Below are positions 24,622 to 33,269 of a stretch of DNA of 64,000 bases, in pieces. The notes beneath the pieces were generated by a model, which had not been told where the DNA came from, made no database searches, and was given only the letters and a program-made list of their open reading frames with translations. Each line of letters starts with the position of its first letter. The first letter of the stretch is position 1. Source of the DNA: Clostridia bacterium (GTDB taxonomy: Bacteria > Bacillota > Clostridia > Christensenellales > UBA1242); assembly GCA_900768545.1 (NCBI GenBank), contig CAAGDD010000004.1:124001-188000 (forward strand). Reading direction: 5' to 3'. Made by a program: the position numbers and the translations under genes.

Positions 24622-24646
24622 AAGATTGAGAAATCAGTCTTTTTTT
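24621..24646 (+). terminator. Terminator after the floA unit
   Basis: AAGATTGA/TCAGTCTT stem with one G-T pair, then T residues. Confidence 0.7.
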
Positions 24647-24710
24647 GTTGGCTATTTTCAAATTCTCAATTTAATAAAGTTGTCATATAATAGTTTTGTA
24701 TAGGTGAATT

Positions 24711-24971
24711 ATGTTCAATTTTTTTAAAGAAATCAAAGACTCACTTGAAGGCAAAAATTTGATTTTAGACAGTTTTAATATCGTCAATATTTCAGGAAAT
24801 GTTTTGTATGTCGAAGGGCATTTGGGGCTTGTGACTCTGTCAAAAACGCAAATTTCTTTCAAGGTTAAGGGCGGCGTAGTTATGGTCGATGGCGAAAATA
24901 TGATATTGGCGGAATTGAGCGAAAACACAATAAAAATCTGTGGAAAAATCAAAACAGTGGAGCAAATTTGA
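24711..24971 (+). CDS. yqfC: Sporulation protein YqfC (YabP/YqfC family)
   Basis: An 86-residue beta-rich protein, with LEGKNLILDSFNIVNISGN and the C-terminal ILAELSENTIKICGKI, matching the short YabP/YqfC family. In Bacillus yqfC and yqfD are transcribed together under SigE in the mother cell. The stop codon overlaps the yqfD ATG (TGATG), a strong sign of coupling. GGTG lies 8 bases before the ATG. Confidence 0.88.
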   Translation: MFNFFKEIKDSLEGKNLILDSFNIVNISGNVLYVEGHLGLVTLSKTQISFKVKGGVVMVDGENMILAELSENTIKICGKIKTVEQI

Positions 24972-26104
24972 TGGGATTTGAAAACAAAACGCGTTTTTCT
25001 ATAAAGTGTTTAAATCAAGAAAAACTTTTGTCGCAGTTGTGCAAAGATGTTTCGCTTTCTGATGTGGACAGGCGTGACAAGTCGCACACAGTTTTTTCGT
25101 GTTCGACTTTTGATGAGAAAAAAGTTTTGGAAAATTTGAAAAAACACAATGTTGAAATAATAGAAAAAAAGACTTTCGGCTTTTTGGGGTGGCTAAAAAG
25201 ACTTTTGACTTCTTATGGGCTTTTGTGCGGAATTTTTTTGAGTTTGACACTATATTTTTTGCAGTGCAATATTATTTGGAATTATCAAATCAATGGCGCA
25301 GATGGGCAAGTTCAAAACGAAATTTGTCAGTTTATTAAAAAAAATTATTCGCGTAATAAACTGAAAATTGACACCAAAAATGTTGAAACAAATGTGCTTA
25401 AAAATTTTAAGCAAATCAGCTTTGTGTCGTGTATTGTCAAAGGGCAGACGCTTGTTTTGAATGTCAAAGAAAAAGTTTTGCCGGACGAAATGTATGGTCA
25501 ATTTAAGAAGATTGTTGCCACAAAAAATGGTCGCATAAAAGAAATAAATCATATCTCTGGCACGCTTTGCGTCAAAGCGGGTGATTTTGTTAAGGCGGGG
25601 CAGGTTTTGGTCGAACCTTATGTTGTTGACACATCGGGACAAATCAAAAAGGTTGAAGCGAAAGCGGAGATTGTGGCAGAAGTTTACAACGAAGGTCAGG
25701 CGCAGCATAGTGAAAGGTTTGTTGAAGTTGTGCGCACGGGGCGAGCTTGCAAACAAAATCAAATTACGCTTTTTGGACTTGAAATTTATTCTTACAGCGA
25801 ACCAAACGACTTTAAAATGTTTGATGAAGAAACAAAACAAAAAAGTTTGATAAAAAACTTGCTTTTGCCGTTTAAAATCACAGAAAAAACTTATTTTGAA
25901 CTTGAAAAACGCGTTGTTGAGAGCAATTTTGATGACGTGAAGGACGAATATATTGAAAATGCACACCAAAAAGCCTTGGAAAATTGTCAAAATTGTGATA
26001 AAATAATTGAAGAATATTATTCAATTAAAAGTTTTTCAAACCTTACAATAGTCAAATATTGTGTGGTCACCGAAGAAAAAATAGGGGGTTATTGTGACGA
26101 TTGA
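24971..26104 (+). CDS. yqfD: Sporulation protein YqfD
   Basis: A 377-residue membrane protein of the YqfD family. One transmembrane segment lies near residues 85-105 (LLCGIFLSLTLYF). It is preceded by a cytoplasmic part beginning KTRFSIKCLNQEKLL and followed by an extracytoplasmic domain with GRIKEINHISGTLCVKAGD and LVEPYVVDTSG. Paired with yqfC. The ATG at 24971 overlaps the yqfC stop and has GTGGAG eight bases before it, so it is preferred to the TTG three bases earlier. Presence of both proteins points to a sporulating ancestor or a sporulating species. Confidence 0.9.
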   Translation: MGFENKTRFSIKCLNQEKLLSQLCKDVSLSDVDRRDKSHTVFSCSTFDEKKVLENLKKHNVEIIEKKTFGFLGWLKRLLTSYGLLCGIFLSLTLYFLQCNIIWNYQINGADGQVQNEICQFIKKNYSRNKLKIDTKNVETNVLKNFKQISFVSCIVKGQTLVLNVKEKVLPDEMYGQFKKIVATKNGRIKEINHISGTLCVKAGDFVKAGQVLVEPYVVDTSGQIKKVEAKAEIVAEVYNEGQAQHSERFVEVVRTGRACKQNQITLFGLEIYSYSEPNDFKMFDEETKQKSLIKNLLLPFKITEKTYFELEKRVVESNFDDVKDEYIENAHQKALENCQNCDKIIEEYYSIKSFSNLTIVKYCVVTEEKIGGYCDD

Positions 26105-26561
26105 TGGGCAAATTTCGCCTTACAAACAAAAGATAACTAATCTTTTTAAGGTCGCTGAAAGCGTTTTGGGCGAAGATTTTTCAAATGCAAATGTGTCAAT
26201 AAATTTTGTTGATGAAAATGAAATTCAACGCTTAAACAAAACATTTCGAAATATTGATAGAAAGACTGATGTTTTGTCTTTTCCAAATTTGGATAAAAAA
26301 CCTTATCAAAAACTTAAAGAATTTGATAGCGAAAAAAATATTGATGACGGGCAGTTGTTTTTGGGCGATATCGTGATTTGCAAACCTGTTGCAAAAGCTC
26401 AAGCGAAAGAATTTGGGCATAGCGAAACTCGCGAAATTTGTTATTTGGCACTTCATTCACTTTTGCATCTTTTGGGATATGACCACATTGAAAAAGCTGA
26501 TGAAGAGATAATGATGGGGCTTGCGAGTGAAATTATGTCAAAGTTTGGGGTGGAAAGATGA
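26094..26561 (+). CDS. ybeY: Endoribonuclease YbeY
   Basis: A 155-residue zinc-dependent RNase for 16S rRNA 3'-end maturation and ribosome quality control. The metal motif HSLLHLLGYDH near residues 121-131 has the three histidines of HxxxHxxxxxH. Other conserved blocks are NKTFRNIDRKTDVLSF and GDIVI. The start is GTG with AGGGGG upstream, overlapping yqfD by 11 bases. In Bacillus phoH and yqfF lie between yqfD and ybeY; both are absent here. Confidence 0.95.
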   Translation: MTIDGQISPYKQKITNLFKVAESVLGEDFSNANVSINFVDENEIQRLNKTFRNIDRKTDVLSFPNLDKKPYQKLKEFDSEKNIDDGQLFLGDIVICKPVAKAQAKEFGHSETREICYLALHSLLHLLGYDHIEKADEEIMMGLASEIMSKFGVER

Positions 26562-27385
26562 AGTGCGGATATGTAGCAATTTTGGGGCAGCCAAACGCGG
26601 GCAAAAGCAGTTTGTTGAACTTTTTGATTGGCGAAGAAGTTGCGATTGTTTCGCATCGTCGTCAAACAACGCGAAATTCGATTTTGGGAATTAAAAATTC
26701 GAAAGATTATCAAATTATTTTTATCGATACTCCCGGCATTCACCATTCGAAAAACCAACTTGACAAATATATGATGAAAAATGTTCGAAGCGCAATTGCG
26801 ACCGCAGAGGTTGTTGTTTATTTGTTTGACGGAAGCGTTCAAATGGACGATGAAGAAAAAGACTATATACAAATGCTTAAAAACAAGTGTGAAAATTTGA
26901 TTTTGGTGCAAACAAAGTCTGATAAAAAACAGATTGAAAACGAATTTGATGCAACAAAAATTTCGGTTGTTTCGGGCGAAAATGTTGATGCTTTGGTCGA
27001 TAAAATTGTAAAACTTTTGCCAGAGCGACAACCTATTTTTGATGAAGATTTATACACGGATAAAAGCATTTCGTTTTTGATCGCAGAAAAAATTAGGGGA
27101 TATCTTTTAAACAATTTGGATAAAGAAATCCCACACGGCGTTGCAGTTTTGATAACTAGTTTTCAAGAGAGCGAAACGCTTGTTGAAATTGAAGCCGAGA
27201 TCGTTTGTGAGAAAGAACAACACAAAGGGATCATCATCGGCAAGGGTGGAGCAAACCTTAAAAAACTTGGTCAAGAAACACGAAAATATGTTGAAGATTT
27301 GCTTGAAAAAAAGTGTATGCTAAAACTTTTTGTCAAGGTTGAAAAAGATTGGCGAAACAAAAATATCGAAAATTTTGGCTATTAA
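26558..27385 (+). CDS. era: GTPase Era
   Basis: A 275-residue GTPase that binds the 3' end of 16S rRNA during 30S assembly. G1 GQPNAGKSS (residues 9-17), G3 DTPG and G4 TKSD are present, and a C-terminal KH domain ends in GIIIGKGGANLKKLG. It overlaps ybeY by four bases. Pairing with ybeY fits a joint role in 16S rRNA 3' processing. dgkA and cdd, which usually intervene, are missing. Confidence 0.96.
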   Translation: MKCGYVAILGQPNAGKSSLLNFLIGEEVAIVSHRRQTTRNSILGIKNSKDYQIIFIDTPGIHHSKNQLDKYMMKNVRSAIATAEVVVYLFDGSVQMDDEEKDYIQMLKNKCENLILVQTKSDKKQIENEFDATKISVVSGENVDALVDKIVKLLPERQPIFDEDLYTDKSISFLIAEKIRGYLLNNLDKEIPHGVAVLITSFQESETLVEIEAEIVCEKEQHKGIIIGKGGANLKKLGQETRKYVEDLLEKKCMLKLFVKVEKDWRNKNIENFGY

Positions 27386-27392
27386 AATCAAA

Positions 27393-27418
27393 AAAACGCA
27401 AAAAATTGCGTTTTTTTG
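27393..27418 (+). terminator. Terminator after era
   Basis: AAACGCAA/TTGCGTTT stem and a T run. Confidence 0.9.
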
Positions 27419-27514
27419 TTAATTTTAACACTTTTTATTATATTTTTTTTAAAATACATTTTATGAATTTTTCTTGAAATTTTGAAAATAATAACTTCAA
27501 AGGAGAAAAAAAGT

Positions 27515-27760
27515 ATGATTATTGCAAATTATATTGCACTGATTTTGGTGCTGATTGGTGGTATAAACTGGGGTTTGGTCGGCATGTTTAGATTTGACCT
27601 TGTAAACTGGATGTGTATGGGCTACAACGGCTGGTCGATTGCAATTTATGTTATCATCTTTTTGGCAACAATTTGGCTTATCATTTCGCCAATTATTTCA
27701 AAAGGAATGATTGACCTTGGCTGCCAATATAAAAAAGAACAACAAAAAAAGAACGACTAA
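27515..27760 (+). CDS. DUF378 family small membrane protein
   Basis: An 81-residue protein with two membrane segments. ALILVLIGGINWGLVGMF near the start is the hallmark GGINWGL motif of DUF378 (YuzA-like) proteins, followed by FDLVNW and a second hydrophobic helix around residues 40-60. Function is unknown. AAAGGAGA lies upstream of the ATG; a longer frame beginning further upstream lacks a site. It is a single-gene unit with its own terminator, next to tRNA-Trp. Confidence 0.88.
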   Translation: MIIANYIALILVLIGGINWGLVGMFRFDLVNWMCMGYNGWSIAIYVIIFLATIWLIISPIISKGMIDLGCQYKKEQQKKND

Positions 27761-27774
27761 TTGTCGTTTTTTTT
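27752..27774 (+). terminator. Terminator after the DUF378 gene
   Basis: AACGAC/GTCGTT stem followed by eight T residues; it includes the stop codon region. Confidence 0.85.
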
Positions 27775-27785
27775 ATTTGTTTTGA

Positions 27786-27814
27786 TTGACAAAGAACTTA
27801 AAATGTTGTATTAT
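27786..27814 (+). promoter_or_regulatory. Promoter of tRNA-Trp
   Basis: TTGACA, 17 bases, TATTAT, ending 13 bases before the tRNA. Confidence 0.8.
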
Positions 27815-27827
27815 TATTTTTGTTGAT

Positions 27828-27901
27828 AGGGGTGTAGTTCATCGGTAGAATGAGAGTCTCCAAAACTCCAGAGGAGGGTTCGATTCCTTCCACCCCTGCC
27901 A
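27828..27901 (+). tRNA. tRNA-Trp (anticodon CCA)
   Basis: A full cloverleaf can be drawn. The 7-bp acceptor AGGGGTG/CACCCCT (27828-27834/27891-27897) is complete. The anticodon CCA at 27860-27862 lies in the loop CTCCAAA. The T arm is GAGGG-TTCGATT-CCTTC. Discriminator G is followed by an encoded CCA end. The outermost anticodon-stem pair is an A-C mismatch. It reads UGG. Confidence 0.96.
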
Positions 27902-27983
27902 AAAACTTGTTTAGGCAAGTTTTTTTATTGCCTTTTTGAGCATAAATTTGAATGCTTAAAACAATTTTGTAAAAGGAGCATAT

Positions 27984-28592
27984 ATGACGCAAAGAATTGA
28001 AAGCGAACTTTTGGGCAGCAATGTTTTTGTGGTGGGCGACGACGAAGTGGTTTTGATCGACGCAGGCGCTGAAACACAACTTGTCAAAAATGTGGTTGGT
28101 GGCAGAAAAGTTTTGGCTGTTTTGCTGACTCACGGGCACTATGATCATTGTTATTATGCAAATGAATACGCAAAAGAATTTAACTGCAAAATCTATTCGA
28201 GCGAAAAGATTGTGCCATATTTAAAAAATTCGGATTACAATTATAGCAATGGTCATTTTGCTGTTGATGACTTTTCAAATTTTGTGTTTGTTAACGGCGA
28301 CGGACAGATTGATTTTGGAAAAGTAAAAGTCCAATATTTTGCACTTGGCGGACATAGTTTGTCTGATGTGGCATACAAAATCGGCGATGAAATCTTTGTG
28401 GGTGATGTTTTGATTGGTCGAAATATTGGCAGACTTGATTTGTATGGCGGAAACAAATTTGATATGGTCACAAGTTTAAAAACTCTGCAAAAATTGGATT
28501 TTAAAGTTCTTTATTCTGGTCACGGCGAAGATAGCAAAAAAGAAAATTTGATAGAAGTTTTTTCAATGTGGATAAAATATTTGGACAGATAA
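27984..28592 (+). CDS. Metallo-beta-lactamase-fold hydrolase (glyoxalase II-like)
   Basis: A 202-residue zinc hydrolase. LLTHGHYDHCYY supplies the HxHxDH ligands, FALGGHSLSDVAY a further histidine, and GDEIFVGDVLI the bridging aspartate. The C-terminal YSGHGEDS gives the final histidine. This is the compact YcbL/GloB-like form, so it may act on hydroxyacyl-thioesters, but substrates cannot be read from sequence. AAAGGAG precedes the ATG. It stands alone between tRNA-Trp and a terminator. Confidence 0.88.
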   Translation: MTQRIESELLGSNVFVVGDDEVVLIDAGAETQLVKNVVGGRKVLAVLLTHGHYDHCYYANEYAKEFNCKIYSSEKIVPYLKNSDYNYSNGHFAVDDFSNFVFVNGDGQIDFGKVKVQYFALGGHSLSDVAYKIGDEIFVGDVLIGRNIGRLDLYGGNKFDMVTSLKTLQKLDFKVLYSGHGEDSKKENLIEVFSMWIKYLDR

Positions 28593-28654
28593 AAAATTTT
28601 TATAATTTAAAAAAATATCAAAAAAAACGCAAAAAATAATAAAAAAATCAAAAA

Positions 28655-28681
28655 AAACACTAAAATTTAGTGTTTTTTTTG
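28655..28681 (+). terminator. Terminator after the 27984 gene
   Basis: AACACTAAA/TTTAGTGTT perfect stem followed by a long T run. Confidence 0.9.
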
Positions 28682-28696
28682 TTATTTTTCATTTTT

Positions 28697-28779
28697 AAAT
28701 AAGTTTTAAATAAGTTTTAAATAAGTTTTAAATAAGTTTTAAATAAGTTTTAAATAAGTTTTAAATAAGTTTTAAATTT
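28697..28779. repeat. Tandem array of an 11-bp A/T unit (seven copies)
   Basis: The unit AAATAAGTTTT is repeated seven times without error, then a partial eighth. It lies between two convergent genes, downstream of the hydrolase terminator and the 3' end of dnaI. The period is close to one helical turn, so phased A tracts could bend the DNA. A repeat of this kind could also ease strand opening. Confidence 0.95.
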
Positions 28780-28817
28780 ATTTTTTTATTTAATTTTTAT
28801 TTAAAATTTTGTTTAAA

Positions 28818-29699
28818 TTATTTTTTAATTCTTATATCATCGCCATTTAAAAATATATTGATGCTGCTTTTTTTGTCGCACAATCTTGACAAAATTCTTT
28901 CGCTATATTTTGCTCCAATTTCGTCGATTGTGAGATTTGTTGTGATGATTGTTGGAAGTTTTCGAATTCTTCTTTCATTGATCAAAATGTAAACATAATT
29001 TTCGGTGACATTGTTGTAAATAGGTTCTGTTCCAAGGTCGTCAACAAAGAGCACGTCAACATCAAAATACTTTTCCAAAATGCTGTCGTTTTTCTTTTTG
29101 TATGCTTCTTGAAAGTCTTGATTCAAACTATAAGCGGTCACCATTTTAACAACCTTGCCAAGTTCGATCAATTCGTTTGCCATACATTTTGTCAAATAAG
29201 TTTTTCCAACGCCTGTTTGTCCGCCGATCGTGATAATATTTTTTTTGAAATCGCCATGGCACCATTGTTTCATTTTGTCATACAAAAGTTTTGTTGTTTC
29301 ATTTGAAAATTTGGCGTCGTCAAACGAGTTTAAATTTTCAAATCCACTTTCTTTCAAAAGAATGTTTGAAATTTCTTTTTTCAGGCAGGTGCAGTATTGA
29401 CCATTTATTTTTCCGTTATCCTTACATTTTGGGCAATGATATTTTATTTCGCTCACGCCATTTTTTTGCTTAATTTCGTCGAGTTGTTTTTTAAGTTTTT
29501 CTTCTTCGGCTTTGTCGCATTTTTCGCCAAACGCTTCACATCTTGCATTTTCAATCACAAGGCGGGTATAGGCTTTGTTGAGCGACACAAAATTTTCGTC
29601 AAGATAAAGAGGTTTCATTTTTTCTTCAAAATCTCTTTCCAATTCTCTTCTTCTATTGTCGATAATATTTTGTGCCATTGCGACAATTTCTTGTTTCAT
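28818..29699 (-). CDS. dnaI: Primosomal helicase loader DnaI/DnaC
   Basis: A 293-residue AAA+ ATPase that loads the replicative helicase. An N-terminal helical region is followed by a zinc-binding segment (CPKC, then CTC about 15 residues on), Walker A GGQTGVGKTYL, Walker B VLFVDDLG, and sensor TTNLTIDEI; the C-terminal SERILSRL is the arginine finger region. The ATG giving MKQEIVAMAQ has GCGAGG just upstream. An upstream TTG would add 12 residues but overlaps the preceding gene. It is in one operon with the DnaD-like gene upstream, as dnaB-dnaI in Bacillus. Confidence 0.92.
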   Translation of the reverse strand: MKQEIVAMAQNIIDNRRRELERDFEEKMKPLYLDENFVSLNKAYTRLVIENARCEAFGEKCDKAEEEKLKKQLDEIKQKNGVSEIKYHCPKCKDNGKINGQYCTCLKKEISNILLKESGFENLNSFDDAKFSNETTKLLYDKMKQWCHGDFKKNIITIGGQTGVGKTYLTKCMANELIELGKVVKMVTAYSLNQDFQEAYKKKNDSILEKYFDVDVLFVDDLGTEPIYNNVTENYVYILINERRIRKLPTIITTNLTIDEIGAKYSERILSRLCDKKSSINIFLNGDDIRIKK

Positions 29700-29715
29700 T
29701 TTTGCCTCGCGATGA

Positions 29716-31158
29716 TTAAATTTCGATTTCTTCAATCGATTGATAAAGTGAGTTCATTTCTTCTTTTGTGTAAGTGCGTTGTGACTCAAACGATTTGTTT
29801 TTTGCTTTTGGATTTGTTATATCAAACGAATTTTTTGCATCTTCAACCTTTCTAATATTTTTGTCGTGGAATGATGTAAGAATGCTTGAAAGATATTGCA
29901 TAGGTTGTTCTTTTCCGACCGCCAAAGTGCAGGCGTAAGAGAGAAGCTCGTCATCAAAATTCCAAACTTGCGTCCAAATTTTGTATTTGTCGCGATCATA
30001 CTGATTTACATTTCGCGACAAGCCGATGCTTTCCAAAATCGTCTTGATTTTTTTGTCAACTGACAAAACTTCGTCAAAATATTGAGCCAAACTTTCTTCT
30101 GACAAAATGCCCATTTTGTGGAACTTCGTCAAAACCTTGTCCATTCCGTCAAGTGAGCGAACGGCGGTCTTGAAGCAGAAGTTTGAAATTTTTTCAAGCA
30201 TATTTTCAGAAAAGCCAGAGCTAAGCCAGTTGAAGACATAATTGTCAACAACGGGGTCGATGTTTTCATAATAAAGTCCCAAATTTTTCAAGATGTTTGT
30301 GGCGATTTTGTAAGTCGATTTTTTCTCTTCTTCAAAATTTTCAATTTCGTCAATCGTTTTAAGTTTTAAAGAATAATATTTGTCAAGTTGTTTGTCAATG
30401 GCCTGAAATGCAAAATTTTTGTTTTTGTTTTTCTTTGCAACATAGGCGATGACAGAACTGTCAAATTCTTGAGCAACTGCCCATTTTTTGTAAAGTTCAA
30501 GTTCGTCAAAAGTCAAAGCGCGCTTGATGCCAAGTGCTTTCATAAGGTCGGCAGTTTCGCCGCACAAACCTTCCATTTCGGCAATTTTTTCTTCGACTTG
30601 TTTTGCTGTTGTGATTTTTTTGCTTGCCCAATCTTTCGCGATGGTGGTGATATAGTTGTAGCCGACATTGTCACCTTTGAGCCTTACGCAATAATTGATA
30701 ATTTGAAGCAGGGCGTCTTTTTCGATATGCAATCTTTCGACCAAATCATAATATTCGCGATATTCGTTTGGAGTGATCATTCTTCCGCACAAAATCTCTT
30801 GTGCTTGTGTGTTGAAGTTTGCATATTTTTTCTCGTTGTATTTTTTGTTGTTGTTCAAAACGTCGGTGATAGGCAAATAACGCACTTCAAAAGGAATCAA
30901 ATTCAAAATTTGCACAAGACCTTGTTCTTGCCAATATGTAAAAGCCTTTTCAACATCGTCACAAGAAATGTGAAGTTCGTTTGAAAAGTTTTCGATCGTG
31001 TTGTCTTTTGCATTTGAGTCTTGGCATTTATAAAGCCCATATAGATAGATTTTTACAAAATTTGAGTCGGCATAAGGGAGATAATTGTTGATAAAAATAT
31101 TATCAACACAAGTTTGATTGTTTGCCAACATATCGATAGAATATTTACAAAAAGGCAT
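29716..31158 (-). CDS. DnaD/DnaB-like replication initiation protein
   Basis: A 480-residue protein likely to act with DnaI in helicase loading, the place of DnaB in Bacillus. The N-terminal third is winged-helix-like (ISCDDVEKAFTYWQEQGLV). Three helical DnaB_2/DnaD-type modules follow: ITPNEYREYYDLVERLH with NYITTIAKDWASKKI, then LTFDELELYKKW, and YDRDKYKIWTQVW with LSSILTSFHDKNI. The ATG is preceded by AGGAGG at ideal spacing, so the shorter start is chosen. It overlaps or abuts dnaI and has a good promoter. The assignment to DnaB rather than a DnaD paralogue is inferred from the neighbour. Confidence 0.82.
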   Translation of the reverse strand: MPFCKYSIDMLANNQTCVDNIFINNYLPYADSNFVKIYLYGLYKCQDSNAKDNTIENFSNELHISCDDVEKAFTYWQEQGLVQILNLIPFEVRYLPITDVLNNNKKYNEKKYANFNTQAQEILCGRMITPNEYREYYDLVERLHIEKDALLQIINYCVRLKGDNVGYNYITTIAKDWASKKITTAKQVEEKIAEMEGLCGETADLMKALGIKRALTFDELELYKKWAVAQEFDSSVIAYVAKKNKNKNFAFQAIDKQLDKYYSLKLKTIDEIENFEEEKKSTYKIATNILKNLGLYYENIDPVVDNYVFNWLSSGFSENMLEKISNFCFKTAVRSLDGMDKVLTKFHKMGILSEESLAQYFDEVLSVDKKIKTILESIGLSRNVNQYDRDKYKIWTQVWNFDDELLSYACTLAVGKEQPMQYLSSILTSFHDKNIRKVEDAKNSFDITNPKAKNKSFESQRTYTKEEMNSLYQSIEEIEI

Positions 31159-31177
31159 AATTCCTCCTAGCGTTTTT

Positions 31178-31206
31178 ATCATAACACAATTTAAAAGTTT
31201 TTACAA
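31178..31206 (-). promoter_or_regulatory. Promoter of the DnaD-like gene and dnaI
   Basis: On the minus strand, TTGTAA, 17 bases, TATGAT. Confidence 0.75.
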
Positions 31207-31251
31207 CTTTTTTGAAAGAATACTTGTCCAAGGCGGTGAATAAGATATTTT

Positions 31252-32712
31252 ATGAAAAAAATATTGTTGATCTTGGGGATAATCGTTTTCTTTCCGCTTT
31301 GCTTTGTTGGCTGTTTTCAAACGAGCGAAGAAAAACTGACCACTTACACACTCGACGCCACTTTTGACGAAGAACAAAACATTTTGTCGTGCGAAATGAA
31401 GGTGGATTTTGTCAATAACACTGACAGCGCGCTTGACAAGTTGTGCTTTTTTCTTTATCCCAATTCGTTTGCCGAAAATCAAAAGACAGTGCCAAATTCA
31501 TACAAAAATTTGGCTTATCCAAACGGCGAAAGTTTTGGAAATATTCAAATAAATTCGGCATATTTGGGTGAAAATTCGGTCGAATTTTCTCTTTTGGAGC
31601 CAAACTTCAACATTTTGACCATAAATCTTCAAAACACACTTTTCCCAAAAGAAAACACTCAAATCGGGCTTGATTTTGACATAAAACTTGCAAACATAAA
31701 TCACAGACTTGGCTATGGCGAAAACACAATTAATTTTGGGAATTTTATTCCGCTTGTGTGTGTTTATGAAGAAGGTGACGGCTTTTATTTGACCGAATTT
31801 TCGTCGAGCGGTGATCCTTTTTATAGCGACGTGGCAAATTTTGATGTGACGATCAAATATGACAAAGATTTCAAAATCGCAACAACAGGCGAGTGCAATG
31901 TTTGTCAAAAAGACGACCAAAACATTGCAAAATGCACCGCTTTGAAGGTGAGAGATTTTTGTTTTGTCTTGTCAAAAAAGTTTGAAATTGTCGAAAATGT
32001 TTGCGACGGAGTGACTGTCAAATATTTTTATTATGACGAGCAAAACGCCGAACATTTTTTAAAAACGGCGACTGACGCACTATCGTTGTTTTCAAATTTG
32101 TTTGAAAAATATCCTTACAAAACATTGTCGATTGTCAAAACAAATTTTTGCTTTGGTGGAATGGAATATCCAAATTTGGTGACAATTTCTGACAATATCA
32201 CTGACGAAAAGGTGTTTGATTATGTGATTGTGCACGAAGTGGCTCATCAGTGGTGGTATTCGCTTGTTGGAAACAACGAATTTGAAGAGGCGTGGGTTGA
32301 CGAAAGCTTGACCGATTATTGTGCGATGTTGTTTTTCAGAATGAAGGGCGAATATGACGTCGATTATGATGTTTTGATTGAAAACGCTCGTCAAAATTAC
32401 ACAAATTTTGTTGAAATTTTCACAAAAATAAAAGGCAGCGTTGACCAGTCGATGAATCGTTCGCTTTCGGCGTTTGACACCGATCCCGAATATACAAATT
32501 GCGTCTATGTGAAAGGCGTTTTGATGTATGACAGTTTAAGGTGCACAATCGGCGAGAAAAAGTTTTTAAATTGCTTGAAAAATTATTGCAAAACCTATGC
32601 TTACAAAAACGCTAGCGGGGCAAAGTTGGTCGAAAGTTTTTCAAAAACTTCGCACATAAATTTGACTTCATTTTTTGACTCGTGGCTCGGCGGCACGGTG
32701 ATAATAAATTAG
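31252..32712 (+). CDS. M1-family metallopeptidase lipoprotein
   Basis: A 486-residue membrane-anchored zinc aminopeptidase-like enzyme. The signal ends in lipobox CFVGC near residue 21. The catalytic domain has FGGMEYPN (the GxMEN counterpart), HEVAHQWW with the two zinc histidines near residue 330, and WVDESLTDY with the third ligand glutamate. The N-terminal beta domain carries FDEEQNILSCEMKVDF. It lacks the C-terminal ARM domain of PepN. It likely trims peptides outside the membrane. It is divergent from the DnaD-like gene. Confidence 0.9.
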   Translation: MKKILLILGIIVFFPLCFVGCFQTSEEKLTTYTLDATFDEEQNILSCEMKVDFVNNTDSALDKLCFFLYPNSFAENQKTVPNSYKNLAYPNGESFGNIQINSAYLGENSVEFSLLEPNFNILTINLQNTLFPKENTQIGLDFDIKLANINHRLGYGENTINFGNFIPLVCVYEEGDGFYLTEFSSSGDPFYSDVANFDVTIKYDKDFKIATTGECNVCQKDDQNIAKCTALKVRDFCFVLSKKFEIVENVCDGVTVKYFYYDEQNAEHFLKTATDALSLFSNLFEKYPYKTLSIVKTNFCFGGMEYPNLVTISDNITDEKVFDYVIVHEVAHQWWYSLVGNNEFEEAWVDESLTDYCAMLFFRMKGEYDVDYDVLIENARQNYTNFVEIFTKIKGSVDQSMNRSLSAFDTDPEYTNCVYVKGVLMYDSLRCTIGEKKFLNCLKNYCKTYAYKNASGAKLVESFSKTSHINLTSFFDSWLGGTVIIN

Positions 32713-32743
32713 TTTTTTCACAAAAATTTTCGCTTTGAAATAT

Positions 32744-32772
32744 TTGACAATAATTGTCTTTTGTGCTATCTT
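32744..32772 (+). promoter_or_regulatory. Promoter of the 32789 operon, with palindrome on the -35 box
   Basis: TTGACA, 17 bases, TATCTT with extended TGC. A 13-base perfect palindrome, GACAATAATTGTC (32746-32758), overlaps the -35 box and could be an operator. The ribosome binding site is close to the ATG at 32789. Confidence 0.65.
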
Positions 32773-32788
32773 GGCATAGAGGTGTCTT

Positions 32789-33268
32789 ATGGCAACAAGA
32801 AAAAATGCGACCAAAACTTCAAGTCGTGCAAAGAGCGGACTTGGAGAAGTCAATTTGTCTAAAAAAGACAAAAATCAAATCAAAAAAACAGCAAAAAAAG
32901 CAGGTGCAAAAGCGTGGCTTCTTGCATTTGTTTTTCTTATTTTGGGCGTCGGGCTTGGCGCGGGTGCTTGGGCGATTGTTTGTCGAAATGACTGTTTCGA
33001 AACTGTCGGGGCAGAAGAAGTTTGCCTTACGCTTGGCGAAAAATATGAAGATGAAGGCGTCAAGATTGTTGCTTTCGGTGTCGATGTAAGTCAAGATTTT
33101 TCGATTGAAACAAACTTGAAAATCGACGAAGAAGGAAGATTTTATTCAGACGAAGTCGGCACATTTTATATCAAATATTCGACAACAAATTTCAAATATG
33201 GAGTTTTGTTTAAGGTCGATAAAATAAGACTTGTAAGTTTTGTCGAACCTAGCGAAGGAGGTGAGTAA
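32789..33268 (+). CDS. Membrane protein with Ig-like extracytoplasmic domain
   Basis: A 159-residue protein. A lysine-rich cytoplasmic 40 residues (with LSKKDKNQIKKTAKKAG) precede one membrane helix (about 43-62). The outer domain, with LTLGEKYEDEGVKIVAFGVD and later GTFYIKYST, resembles the DUF5011/HYR-type Ig-like fold often found in surface proteins of Bacillota. One base separates its stop from the next gene's start, so the two share an operon. Perhaps it helps anchor the hydrolase downstream. Confidence 0.75.
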   Translation: MATRKNATKTSSRAKSGLGEVNLSKKDKNQIKKTAKKAGAKAWLLAFVFLILGVGLGAGAWAIVCRNDCFETVGAEEVCLTLGEKYEDEGVKIVAFGVDVSQDFSIETNLKIDEEGRFYSDEVGTFYIKYSTTNFKYGVLFKVDKIRLVSFVEPSEGGE

Positions 33269-33269
33269 G

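Noticed and set aside
28697..28779. CRISPR-like array
   Set aside because: The repeats are directly tandem 11-base units without spacers and no cas genes are nearby.
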